Source of the DNA: Mycobacteriales bacterium
GTDB taxonomy: Bacteria > Actinomycetota > Actinomycetes > DATLTS01
Direction of reading: 5' to 3'
Length of the DNA stretch: 64,000 nt
Assembly: GCA_035533475.1 (NCBI GenBank)
Contig: DATLTS010000045.1
Location: 36,666 to 100,665 of the forward strand
Shown here: positions 53,279 through 61,992 of the stretch, piece by piece
Position numbering within the stretch: position 1 is the stretch's first letter
Layout of the letters: every line of letters starts with the position of its first letter
Translations under genes and position numbers: made by a program
The notes under the pieces: model-generated
Told to the model about the DNA's origin: nothing
The model's input: the letters and a program-made list of their open reading frames with translations, nothing else
Databases searched by the model: none

Positions 53279-55195
53279 GTGGGCGAAGCTTCTCCGACGA
53301 CGATCCTGCCGTTCGCGACCGGGTCGGCCGTCTTTGCCGGCGCCGGCACCGACGTCGGAGTGACCCGCGAACGCCAGCGCCGGCGCCGGCTGTGGAAGCT
53401 CGCCGCGTTCCTCGCGATCCCGGGCGCCTACTTCTGGTACCGGCTTGCGGACCACCGACCGTTCAACGTCTTCCAGTTGCCGCACATCGACTGGCTGGTC
53501 ATGGCGCCGGTTCTGTTCTTCCTGCTGTTGATCCTCGCGGTGGTCGGGCAGTACCTGGGTTCGGGTCGATCGCCGCACATCACCTACCGGCCGGAGCAGA
53601 TCGACGTCCGGCTCGACGACGTCAAGGGCATCGACCAGGTGAAGGAGGAAGTGGTCCGTTCGCTCAACCTCTTCCTCGCGCACCGGGTGTTCAGGGACCA
53701 GATGGGGGGTCGCCCTCGCCGGGGGTTGCTGTTCGAAGGCGCGCCGGGTACGGGCAAAACCTTCACGGCGAAAGCGATGGCCGCCGAAGCTGGGGTGCCC
53801 TTCCTGTTCGTGTCGGCCACGTCGTTCCAGTCGATGTTCTACGGGGCGACCGCCCGGAAGATCCGCTCCTACTTCAAGGAGCTTCGCAAGGCTGCCCGGG
53901 CCGAAGGGGGGGCGATCGGCTTCATCGAGGAGATCGACGCCATCGGTGGGACGCGCAGCGGCCTGGCGATGGCCCCGGGCCCGGATATCGCCCGGATGCT
54001 CGCGACGAGCTGCGCGGGCGAGAGCGCCCCGGCCCTGGTGCAGAACCACAACGCGATCAGCGAGGGGGTCGGCGGCGTAGTCAACGAACTGCTCGTGCAG
54101 ATGCAGTCCTTCGACGAGCCGAGCGGCGGGCAGAAAGCGTGGGGCAAGGTCGTAGATGGGCTGAACCTGCTGCTCCCCGCGCAGCGGCAGATCCCGAAGC
54201 CGGTCCCGCCGGCGACCAACATCCTGCTCATCGCCGCGACCAACCGCGCCGACAAGCTCGACCCGGCTCTGCTGCGGCCCGGTCGTTTCGATCGTCGGCT
54301 CACCTTCGAGTTGCCGGACAAGAAGGGACGCCGGGAGCTCATCGAGCACTTCCTCGCCACCAAGGCGCACACCCCCGAACTGGACGACGACGACCGCAGG
54401 GACGCCCTGGCCGCAGTCACCCAGGGCTACAGCCCGGTCATGATCGAGCACCTTTTCGACGAGGCTCTGATCAATGCCGTGCGCCGGCAGGAGCCCGCGA
54501 TGTCCTGGAAGGACGTCGAGCGGGCTCGGCTCACCGAAGAGGTGGGCATGGGGCAGCCGGTCGGGTACACGGCGCACGAGAAGCGCCTGATCGCCACCCA
54601 CGAGTCGGGACACGCGACGGCCGCGCACCTGGTGGCGCCCGACCGTCGGCTCGAGGTGCTCACGATCATCAAGCGGCGTTCGGCGCTCGGGCTGCTGGCC
54701 CACGGGGACCGTGAGGAGGTCTTCACCCGATCGAGCAAGGAGTTGCTGGCCCTCATCCAGATCGCGCTGGCCGGGCAGTGCGCCGAGGAGATCTTCTTCG
54801 GTGACGTGTCGACCGGGCCGGGCGGCGACCTGCTCTACGCCACGAACCTGGCCGCCGAGATGATCGGCTCGTCCGGGATGGTCGGCACGCTCGTCAGCTA
54901 CGCCGCAGTCCAGAACAGTGCCTTCTCCGACACGAACATCGTCGGCCGGGTGCTGGGCGACCCCGACGGCCGGAGCCGGGTCGAGGCCCTGCTCCAGGAG
55001 CAGAAGCAGCTGATCCGCGCCCGGCTGGTGGAGAACCGCCATCTTCTCGAGGCGCTCCGGGACGCCCTGCTCGACCGGGACGAGTTGATCGGGCCGGAGA
55101 TCACCGCCGTCCTCGAGGCCGCCCACGCCGCCGAACCGAAGGTGGTCACCGAGGTCATCGACCTGCGGGACGAGGCGGTCACCGTCCAGACGTAG
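53279..55195 (+). CDS. Atypical FtsH-family AAA ATPase/zinc protease
   Basis: 638 residues: two helices close together (38-57 and 71-93, with only about 13 residues outside), AAA domain with Walker A GAPGTGKT (154-161), Walker B region FIEEIDAIG (215-223), second region of homology 'AATNRADKLDPALLRPGRFDRR', and an M41 protease domain with zinc motif HESGH (441-445) and third ligand D517 in 'GPGGDLLYAT'. The usual Walker B Asp is Glu here, and about 80 residues are inserted between Walker B and the second region. It degrades membrane or soluble proteins with ATP. GTG 53279 has GGGGAG 7-8 bases upstream. Confidence 0.9.
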   Translation: MGEASPTTILPFATGSAVFAGAGTDVGVTRERQRRRRLWKLAAFLAIPGAYFWYRLADHRPFNVFQLPHIDWLVMAPVLFFLLLILAVVGQYLGSGRSPHITYRPEQIDVRLDDVKGIDQVKEEVVRSLNLFLAHRVFRDQMGGRPRRGLLFEGAPGTGKTFTAKAMAAEAGVPFLFVSATSFQSMFYGATARKIRSYFKELRKAARAEGGAIGFIEEIDAIGGTRSGLAMAPGPDIARMLATSCAGESAPALVQNHNAISEGVGGVVNELLVQMQSFDEPSGGQKAWGKVVDGLNLLLPAQRQIPKPVPPATNILLIAATNRADKLDPALLRPGRFDRRLTFELPDKKGRRELIEHFLATKAHTPELDDDDRRDALAAVTQGYSPVMIEHLFDEALINAVRRQEPAMSWKDVERARLTEEVGMGQPVGYTAHEKRLIATHESGHATAAHLVAPDRRLEVLTIIKRRSALGLLAHGDREEVFTRSSKELLALIQIALAGQCAEEIFFGDVSTGPGGDLLYATNLAAEMIGSSGMVGTLVSYAAVQNSAFSDTNIVGRVLGDPDGRSRVEALLQEQKQLIRARLVENRHLLEALRDALLDRDELIGPEITAVLEAAHAAEPKVVTEVIDLRDEAVTVQT

Positions 55196-55205
55196 GCTCG
55201 GCGGG

Positions 55206-55676
55206 GTGCAGCCCGGGGAGCAGGTTGCCGCGCCGGCGGATCACGGGGGCGGATCGATCCTGTTCCGGGGGGCCGGTGTCGCCGTCGGGTTCGGGCTCGG
55301 CGTGTTGCTCGGGCTGATCGGGGCGTTCCTCGTGCCGAGCGGCCTGACCGGCATCTCGATCGCGATCGCGCTGGTCGGCAACCTGCTGGCCGGACGGCTG
55401 GCCTCGCTGAGCACCGGTAGCCGGCTCGGGGCGTTCGCCCCGGCGCTCGGCTGGTTCCTCGTCCTGGTCTGGGGCATGGTCCACGGTCCCGGCGGAAGCC
55501 TCGTCCTCGCCTACCCCGTCGGCGACGGCAACCTGCTCGGAGTCGCGTGGGGGTTCATGCTCGGCGGCGCCGTCGGCGCGCTGCTGCCGATTCTCTGGGG
55601 CGGCCGCCCGATCCGCCGGCCGGACCGGGTCCGGATCGCCGCCCCAGCTCAGGTGAACCCCCCGCCGGGTCCCTGA
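55206..55676 (+). CDS. DUF6113 membrane protein
   Basis: A 156-residue protein with four helices ('GAGVAVGFGLGVLLGLIGAFLV', 'IAIALVGNLLAGRLA', 'FAPALGWFLVLVWGMV', 'LGVAWGFMLGGAVGALLPILWG') and a short Pro-rich tail. It fits DUF6113, which lies near mshB in streptomycetes (from memory). Function unknown. GTG 55206 begins 10 bases after the FtsH-like stop, so both are probably co-transcribed. Element C follows 6 bases after its stop. Confidence 0.78.
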   Translation: MQPGEQVAAPADHGGGSILFRGAGVAVGFGLGVLLGLIGAFLVPSGLTGISIAIALVGNLLAGRLASLSTGSRLGAFAPALGWFLVLVWGMVHGPGGSLVLAYPVGDGNLLGVAWGFMLGGAVGALLPILWGGRPIRRPDRVRIAAPAQVNPPPGP

Positions 55677-55682
55677 TCCCGG

Positions 55683-55751
55683 CGAGTGGGCGGTCTGCCC
55701 GGGGCAATCCGCCCAGTCGCCGCGTGGAAGATCAGCACAATCGCCCACTCG
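55683..55751. repeat. 69-bp palindromic element C
   Basis: It runs from CGAGTGGGCGGTCTGCC to ATCGCCCACTCG. The outer arms CGAGTGGGCG/CGCCCACTCG are perfectly inverted (10 bp). An imperfect internal inverted copy, CCGCCCAGTCG, starts at 55710. The length equals that of elements A and B. It lies between the DUF6113 gene and the cheW start. Confidence 0.7.
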
Positions 55752-55819
55752 AGCCAGCCGACATGCGCTGCTGAGCCCGCCGGCTTCACCGGGCGGCCAG
55801 CGCTGCCGACAAGGCAACC

Positions 55820-56308
55820 GTGACCGAAAGCGCGGACGTCGCGTTCGACCCGGAGACCGACGCCGAGCACGCGGCCGTCGTCCTGCGGATCGGGGGCGGG
55901 CGCTACGCGCTGGCCATGTCGGCGGTGGCCGAGGTCGGCCGGCCCCCGGTCCTGACCCGGGTACCGGGCGTCCCGAGCTGGTCGGCCGGGGTGGCGAACT
56001 GGCGCGGCCGGATCCTCGCGGTGCTCGATCTGCGCCGGCTGCTCGGCAACGAGTCCGGGTCCGCGTTCGGCGGCTCGCGGTTGGTGGTGGCCAGCCACGA
56101 GGGGATCACGCTAGGCCTGCTGACCGATGGGGTCGACGGGGTGATCACGGTGCCTGGGGACCTCGATCCGCCCCCGGTGACGCTGACCGACACGGCAGCC
56201 GCACTGATCGCGGGTCAGGTCCTCGACGCGCAGGGCCCCATCGCGGTCCTGAACGTCGCCGCAGTGTTCCGGCTGCGCGACTCCCTGCCCCGGGTGCGAC
56301 GCGGTTGA
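55820..56308 (+). CDS. cheW: CheW-type coupling protein
   Basis: A 162-residue CheW domain: '[56 protein letters not shown]' and '[14 protein letters not shown]'. It links receptors to the CheA kinase. The GTG start at 55820 opens the chemosensory operon; about 68 bases separate it from element C. Typical CheW beta strands and the NxRG loop ('NWRGRIL') are present. Confidence 0.92.
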   Translation: MTESADVAFDPETDAEHAAVVLRIGGGRYALAMSAVAEVGRPPVLTRVPGVPSWSAGVANWRGRILAVLDLRRLLGNESGSAFGGSRLVVASHEGITLGLLTDGVDGVITVPGDLDPPPVTLTDTAAALIAGQVLDAQGPIAVLNVAAVFRLRDSLPRVRRG

Positions 56309-56381
56309 GCCGACTGGGCTACAGCCGGGCTGCCCGGCGCCCGATGCCTTCGACAGGAACACGCGGCGTTCGGGAGGACAG

Positions 56382-57947
56382 GTGGACTTCTCCAAGCGGC
56401 TGACCCGGGTGGCGGCCGTCGCGACCTGGGGCAGCCTGGCGTTGGCAACGGCCGCCGGTTTCCTGCTGTCGCGCGAATCCGGTGGCCTCATCCGCGTGCA
56501 CCTTCAGCCCTTCCTGATCTGGAACGGGCTCGGTCTGATCAACGCGATCGCGCTCAGCGTGCTGCCTGCGCTGCACTCGGTGAGCTCGCATGTCCGCGAC
56601 AAGATCACCAGCTACCGGGTCGTCCTGCTCTCCACCGACATGATCTTCGTTACCGGCACCCTCGCGGTAGCGGGAGGGGTCCGTGGCCCGTTCTGGATCC
56701 TCTACATCCCGGTCGTGCTCTTCGCGGCCGTGAGCATGCGTCAGTGGCAGAGCATGGTCTTCGGTGCGCTCGGGTCGATCGGCTTGCTCGTCGGATCCGC
56801 GGCAGCACACACCCTGGCCCTCGCCGACGCCGGGTGGCTCGTCCTGATCGTGCCGCTGTTTCCGATGATCGCCTGGTTCAACGGCACGCTCGCCGGCTCC
56901 GTCTGGACCATGCGGCGCTTCGCCCGGGATGAGCGCGATGCGCTCCAGGCGCGGGTCGAGGACCTGTCCGCCGCCCTGGCCCGGGCCGCCGAAGGAGACC
57001 TCGCGGTCAGCCTCGACGAACAGCCCGCGACCGCGTCGTCGGACGAAGCGGTCTCCACCTTGTCCCGCTCCTTCGCCCACACGCTGTCGAACCTGCGATC
57101 CCTCGTCGGTCAGATCCGCTCCGGTGGCGAGCAGATCGGCGCGGCGGCCGGCGAGTTGCTGGCCACCGCCGAGGAGCACGCCGCTTCGGCCACCCAGCAG
57201 TCCTCCGCCGTGTCGGAGACCACCTCCACCATCGAGGAACTGGCCGCCACCGCGGCGCAGATCGCCGAGACGGCGGAGGCCGTCGCGCGCTACGCGGCGG
57301 AGACCCTCCGGCATGCGGAGGAGGGGCGCACCGCGGTCTCGGCCAGTGTGGACGCGATGGACACGATCGCGAACCGGGTCGACTCGATCGCCTCGCGGGC
57401 CCTCAGCCTCGGCGAGAAGAGCCAGGAGATCGGCCGGATCCTGGAGGTCATCGACGACCTGGCCGACCAGACGAACCTGCTCGCACTGAATGCGGCGATC
57501 GAAGCCGCGCGGGCCGGCGAGCACGGGCGCGGCTTCGCCGTTGTCGCGTCCGAGGTGCGAAAGCTCGCGGAACGGGCGCAGGAGTCGACCGGTCAGATCC
57601 AGGCGATCGTCAGCGAGATCCAGACCGAGACCAACGCGACGATCATCGCCAGCGAAGAAGGCGCCAAGGAGGTCCGCAACGGGTCGACCCTGGCGCGGGG
57701 CGTCGTGGACGCGCTCGAGCGGATCTCCGGCATGGTCGACGAGACGACGACCGCGGCGAAGGAGATCTCGATCGCCACCCAGCAGCAGCGCTCGGCTTCG
57801 GACCAGGTCGTTGCGGCCATGACCCAGGTCTCGGACGTTTCCCGGCAGTACGCGGTGGGATCCAAGCAGGCCGCGGCCGCCGCCGCCCAGCTCAACGTCC
57901 TCGCGGCCGAGTTGCGTGCCTCGATCGCCCAATTCAAAGTCGCCTGA
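56382..57947 (+). CDS. Methyl-accepting chemotaxis protein with membrane-embedded sensor
   Basis: 521 residues. The N-terminal 180 residues form about six helices with very short loops, so the ligand site must lie within the membrane or be absent. A short HAMP-like linker follows (180-240), then a long coiled coil with the signalling tip intact at 349-397, including [18 protein letters not shown] and '[16 protein letters not shown]'. The start is GTG 56382 with GGGAGGA upstream. It should control the CheA encoded 3' through the CheW encoded 5'. Confidence 0.93.
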   Translation: MDFSKRLTRVAAVATWGSLALATAAGFLLSRESGGLIRVHLQPFLIWNGLGLINAIALSVLPALHSVSSHVRDKITSYRVVLLSTDMIFVTGTLAVAGGVRGPFWILYIPVVLFAAVSMRQWQSMVFGALGSIGLLVGSAAAHTLALADAGWLVLIVPLFPMIAWFNGTLAGSVWTMRRFARDERDALQARVEDLSAALARAAEGDLAVSLDEQPATASSDEAVSTLSRSFAHTLSNLRSLVGQIRSGGEQIGAAAGELLATAEEHAASATQQSSAVSETTSTIEELAATAAQIAETAEAVARYAAETLRHAEEGRTAVSASVDAMDTIANRVDSIASRALSLGEKSQEIGRILEVIDDLADQTNLLALNAAIEAARAGEHGRGFAVVASEVRKLAERAQESTGQIQAIVSEIQTETNATIIASEEGAKEVRNGSTLARGVVDALERISGMVDETTTAAKEISIATQQQRSASDQVVAAMTQVSDVSRQYAVGSKQAAAAAAQLNVLAAELRASIAQFKVA

Positions 57948-57970
57948 CCCCGGTCGGCCCGTTCGGTGAA

Positions 57971-57992
57971 GTCGGCGCGGCCGATCGCCGAC
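57971..57992 (+). other. Hairpin between the two receptor genes
   Basis: GTCGGCG and CGCCGAC pair around CGGCCGAT. It may partly end transcription after the first receptor gene or stabilise its mRNA 3' end; genes downstream continue on the same strand. Confidence 0.35.
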
Positions 57993-58040
57993 ATCTAACT
58001 GGACCGATCGGAGCACCAGCCCGGGGCCGGAAGGTGGCAG

Positions 58041-59759
58041 ATGCGCACGCGCGGAGCTCGCATCGCCATCCCCGCTCCCCGCGGGGCGCCGGGCCGGCCG
58101 CCCCGCCCTTCCCTTCCGGTCCCCAGGTCGCTCGCACGGGAAGCCGCTCCCGGATCTGCGCCCCCCCAGCCCGCGGTCCCCGCCGCGCGGCCGCGGGCCG
58201 AGCCGAGCCCGACCGCCGAGTACCGGGCCCGGCTGCTCCGGATCGGTGAGCTCGTCACGCTCGGCTGCCTGTTGCTCGGCACCGTCGCGGCCACGGTCAT
58301 GGTCCGCTTGCACGCGAGCGGCCCGCTGAGCCTGGCTGGATTGGCCGGGTGGGGGCTGCTCGCGTCCAGCTCGGCCCTCGGGCTGGCCATTGCCGCCTCC
58401 CGGCCCGGCCCGCGCCGCTCGCGTCCCGGATGGGCCGTCATGCTCGGACTGCTCGCCCTGCACCTCGCGGGTCTGACCGGCGTGGTGGCGAGCACCGGTG
58501 GGATAACGGGGCCCTACTGGGTGCTGTTCGTTCCGGTCGTGCTCCTGATCGGGGCCACCGTCGGGACACCGGCGGCGTTGAGCCTGGGCGCGCTGGCGTC
58601 AGGCGGCGTGTACGTGGCCGCCTGGGCATCGCATACGGCGCTCGGCGGCGCCGGCATGCTCCTCATCGTCATGCCGTTGTTTCCCACCGCCGGTTGGGCT
58701 TCGAGCGCCTTCTGCGTGGGCGCCCGGCAGGCGGCGCGGGACGCCGCCGCGCATCGCGCGGCCATCGCCCGCGACATCGACCAGTTGATCTCCCTGCTCG
58801 ATGCCGTCTCCGCCGGTGACCTCACCCGAGTGCCGTCGTTGCCTCCCGATTCGCCGCCGGAGACCGCCCGGCTCGCGGTCGCCTTCGCCGACACGCTGCT
58901 CTCCTTGCGCCGGCTGACCCGCCGGCTTGCCGGGGTCGGCGGCCAGCTCGCCGCCAGTTCGGGCGAGGTGCTGCGGACGGCCCAGGGGCACGCCGACGCG
59001 GTGCAGCACCAGCACGAGGCGGTCCGGGAGACCGCGAGCACCATGGAACAGCTGGCCGGGACGGCGAGCGTCATCGCCGAAACCGCGGTGCGGGTGGCCG
59101 ACTGTGCGCGCGACACGATGGCGCACGTCGACGCGGGGACCTCCGCGATTCAGGAGGCTGGCGTCGCGATGGACGCGATCGCCGTGCGGGTCGACGACAT
59201 CACCGCCCGCGCGCGAAGCCTCGCCGAGCGCACCCGGCAGATCGGGGTCATCCTCGCCGGCATCGACGCCCTCGCGGTGCGAACGAATCGGCTTGCGCTC
59301 GGCGCGGCGATCGAGGCGGCCCGGGCCGGTGAGCACGGCGGGGGTTTCCGGTTCGTCGCGACCGAGATCCGTCGGCTGGCCGAGCGCTCGCGTGAGGTCA
59401 CCGCCGAGGCCCGCCGCAGCCTGGAGACCGTCGCCGGCGAGGCTGACGGGACGGTCCGGATGGGGGAGGGCGGCGCGGTCGACGTCGCGTTCGGCGCCGA
59501 CCGTGCGGCGTTGGTGGCCCTGGCCCTGCGCGACGTCGCCACCGAGGCCGCCGGGACCGTCGCCGCGGCCGCGGAGATCGCGCTGGCCACCCGGCAGCAG
59601 CAGGTGGCTGCGGACGGGGTGGCCTCGGCGATGGTTCAGCTCGGCACCACATCGGCGAGCTACCAGGAGGGTTCGCAGCGCTACCTGAGCTCCGCTGGGC
59701 AGCTGCGCGCCCTGGCGGAGGAACTGCGCGAGTCGCTCACCGGGTTCAAGGTCGCCTGA
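58041..59759 (+). CDS. Divergent MCP-like receptor
   Basis: 572 residues with the same plan as the preceding receptor: a Pro/Arg-rich cytoplasmic lead of 60 residues, six helices (66-228), and a coiled-coil signalling region ending in the same 'LRALAEELRESLTGFKVA'-type tail. The tip is altered: VRTNRLALG (413-421) instead of Q-T-N-L-L-A-L-N, and 'HGGGFRFVATEIRRLAE' in place of 'GRGFAVVA'. These positions contact CheW and CheA in known receptors. ATG 58041 has GGAAGG upstream. It looks like a duplicated receptor that may bind but not activate the kinase. Confidence 0.88.
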   Translation: MRTRGARIAIPAPRGAPGRPPRPSLPVPRSLAREAAPGSAPPQPAVPAARPRAEPSPTAEYRARLLRIGELVTLGCLLLGTVAATVMVRLHASGPLSLAGLAGWGLLASSSALGLAIAASRPGPRRSRPGWAVMLGLLALHLAGLTGVVASTGGITGPYWVLFVPVVLLIGATVGTPAALSLGALASGGVYVAAWASHTALGGAGMLLIVMPLFPTAGWASSAFCVGARQAARDAAAHRAAIARDIDQLISLLDAVSAGDLTRVPSLPPDSPPETARLAVAFADTLLSLRRLTRRLAGVGGQLAASSGEVLRTAQGHADAVQHQHEAVRETASTMEQLAGTASVIAETAVRVADCARDTMAHVDAGTSAIQEAGVAMDAIAVRVDDITARARSLAERTRQIGVILAGIDALAVRTNRLALGAAIEAARAGEHGGGFRFVATEIRRLAERSREVTAEARRSLETVAGEADGTVRMGEGGAVDVAFGADRAALVALALRDVATEAAGTVAAAAEIALATRQQQVAADGVASAMVQLGTTSASYQEGSQRYLSSAGQLRALAEELRESLTGFKVA

Positions 59760-59789
59760 GCATGGCCGACGAAGTAAGGGTGAGCAGCA

Positions 59790-61970
59790 ATGGCTGGCTG
59801 GGCTGACGATCCCGAGCTCGTCGCGACGTTCCGCGCCGAGGTCGAGGAACGCCTGGCGTCGCTGTCCGCCGGCCTGCTGCAACTCGAGGCCCACCCCGCG
59901 CCGCGCCAGGTGGTCGCCGGACTGTTCCGGGACGCACATACCGTCAAGGGCTCGGCCCGGATGCTCGGCCTGGACGGCGTCCTGCACGTCGCCCACCTGG
60001 CCGAGGATTTGCTCGGATCGTTGCGAGACGGCCGGTTCGAGGTTCGCCGGGACCTGGTCGACCTGCTGCTCGTCGCCTGTGACGGCATCGCGCGGTCCAT
60101 GCCGGGTGCGGTCGCGCCGCTGGCCGCGACGGATCTCGTTCCGCTGACCGACGCGTTGCGTGGCGCGATCGCCGGGGACGACCCGGCGCAGGTCCCATCG
60201 CTCGTCACGGCCGAGCCGGACTCGGCCGAGGATGACGAGCATGACGAGAGCGTGCGGGCTCGGGCCACGGATTCGGTCCGGGTCGCGGCCGGAAAGGTCT
60301 ACGACCTGCTCGACGTCGTCGGCGAGGCGGAGCTCGATGTGCGCCGGGTGGAGCGGGCAAGCGGCGCTTTGGTCGGGCTCGCTCAGGAGCAGCTTCGGTG
60401 GGTCAAGGCGCTCCGGGAGGCGCTTCCCGGCGCCGGGCTCCCGCAGGACGCCGAGTTGGCCCTGCACCGGCTCGTGGGGACCGGTGACGCGCTCGGCAAT
60501 GCGGCCGGCGATCTTCGGGAGTTGGTCGACGAGGCGCATGGCCGGCTGGCGGAGGTGCGCGACGGGGCAATGAGCCTCGCGATGGTGCCGGTCCGCCGGG
60601 TGGTGGCCGCGTTCCCGCGCCTGGTCCGGGACGTTGCCGCAACGACCGGACGGGATGTCCGGTTGGTGCTGACCGGGCAGGAGGTCGAACTCGACAAGCA
60701 GGTGCTCGACGGCGTCGCCGATGCGCTCAAGCACCTCGTCATCAATGCGGTCGATCACGGCTGCGAGCTACCTGAGGTGCGGGCCGCCGCCGGCAAGCGG
60801 ACCCAGGCGACGGTCACCGTCGCGGCCCGAAGCGCCGGAGGGACGGTGGTGCTCGAAGTCAGCGACGACGGCGCCGGCGTCGACGAGGACGAGGTGCGCG
60901 CCGCCGCGGTACGCCACGGACTGATACCCGCCGACTCGACGGTCAACGGCCCCGCCCTGCTACAGCTGCTGTTCGCCCCGGCGCTGTCCACCTCCCGGGT
61001 TGTTACCGAGACCTCCGGTCGCGGCGTTGGGCTTGACGTGGTGCGGCTCGCCGTCGAGGACCTGGGAGGCAGCGTCGAGGTGAACACCGTGCCCGGCCGC
61101 GGCACTTCTTTCGTGCTCACCCTTCCGGTGACCCTCGGCGTGCTGCGCTGCCTCGTCGCTCGGGTGGGCGACGAGCGTTACGCGATCCCGGTTCCGGGCG
61201 TGGCCGAGTCGATCGGCTTGCGTAACGCCGAGATCCACCAGGTCGCCGGTACCGCCGTCGTCGTGCGGCATGGCATGTCGGTGCCACTGCTCGACCTCGG
61301 TCGGGCTCTAGACGTGGCCGGCGAGCGTGCCCCGACCGCCGCGCTCGTCGTTCGCCACGGCGAACGGCTCGTGGCCTGGGCCGTCGACCGGCTCGAAGGC
61401 GAGCTCGAGCTGGTAGTCAAGGACCTCGGACCTTTCCTGGGTCGGCTGCCGTTGGTGACGGGGGCGACGATCGACAGCGACGGAAGCGTCGTCTGCCTGC
61501 TCGACCTGCGCGAGCTCGGCGACCGGGTCACCGGCGGTACCGGCGGGCTGGGGAGTTCGATGCCAGTCGAGCGCGAGGCCGGCGATACCCCGGCGATAAA
61601 GCCCGCGCGTATCCTCGTCGTCGAGGATTCGGTTGGAGTCCGGGAGCTCGAGCGGGTCATCCTCCAGGGAGCTGGCTACGAGGTGGTCACCGCCGTCGAC
61701 GGGCTCGAAGGGGCGGCGCAGTTGCGTGAGGACCCGGTCGACCTCGTCCTGTCCGACATCGAGATGCCCGGCATGGACGGCTTCGCGCTCACCCGAACCA
61801 TCCGCCGCACACCGCGCTGGGAGCAGGTGCCGGTGATCATCATGACGTCGCGCGGTGACGAAGCCGACCAGCGGGCCGGTCTGGAAGCCGGCGCCGACGC
61901 CTACCTGCTCAAAGGCCAGTTCGACCAGGCCCAGCTCGTCGACACCGTCCGCCGGTTGCTCGGCCGCTGA
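59790..61970 (+). CDS. cheA: Hybrid CheA histidine kinase with C-terminal receiver
   Basis: 726 residues: Hpt domain with the phosphorylated H50 ('AHTVKGSARMLG'), dimer helices (about 165-270), HATPase with N319 ('HLVINAVDHG'), 'DDGAGVD' and 'GRGVGLDVV', a CheW-like domain (445-585) and a receiver (607-722) with the acceptor D656 ('LSDIEMPGMDG'). The receiver fused to CheA is found in gliding or non-flagellar systems such as FrzE. It follows the second receptor gene after 30 bases. No separate P2 domain is evident. Confidence 0.94.
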   Translation: MAGWADDPELVATFRAEVEERLASLSAGLLQLEAHPAPRQVVAGLFRDAHTVKGSARMLGLDGVLHVAHLAEDLLGSLRDGRFEVRRDLVDLLLVACDGIARSMPGAVAPLAATDLVPLTDALRGAIAGDDPAQVPSLVTAEPDSAEDDEHDESVRARATDSVRVAAGKVYDLLDVVGEAELDVRRVERASGALVGLAQEQLRWVKALREALPGAGLPQDAELALHRLVGTGDALGNAAGDLRELVDEAHGRLAEVRDGAMSLAMVPVRRVVAAFPRLVRDVAATTGRDVRLVLTGQEVELDKQVLDGVADALKHLVINAVDHGCELPEVRAAAGKRTQATVTVAARSAGGTVVLEVSDDGAGVDEDEVRAAAVRHGLIPADSTVNGPALLQLLFAPALSTSRVVTETSGRGVGLDVVRLAVEDLGGSVEVNTVPGRGTSFVLTLPVTLGVLRCLVARVGDERYAIPVPGVAESIGLRNAEIHQVAGTAVVVRHGMSVPLLDLGRALDVAGERAPTAALVVRHGERLVAWAVDRLEGELELVVKDLGPFLGRLPLVTGATIDSDGSVVCLLDLRELGDRVTGGTGGLGSSMPVEREAGDTPAIKPARILVVEDSVGVRELERVILQGAGYEVVTAVDGLEGAAQLREDPVDLVLSDIEMPGMDGFALTRTIRRTPRWEQVPVIIMTSRGDEADQRAGLEAGADAYLLKGQFDQAQLVDTVRRLLGR

Positions 61971-61992
61971 TCCGGCCCGTGAGGAGACCCGA

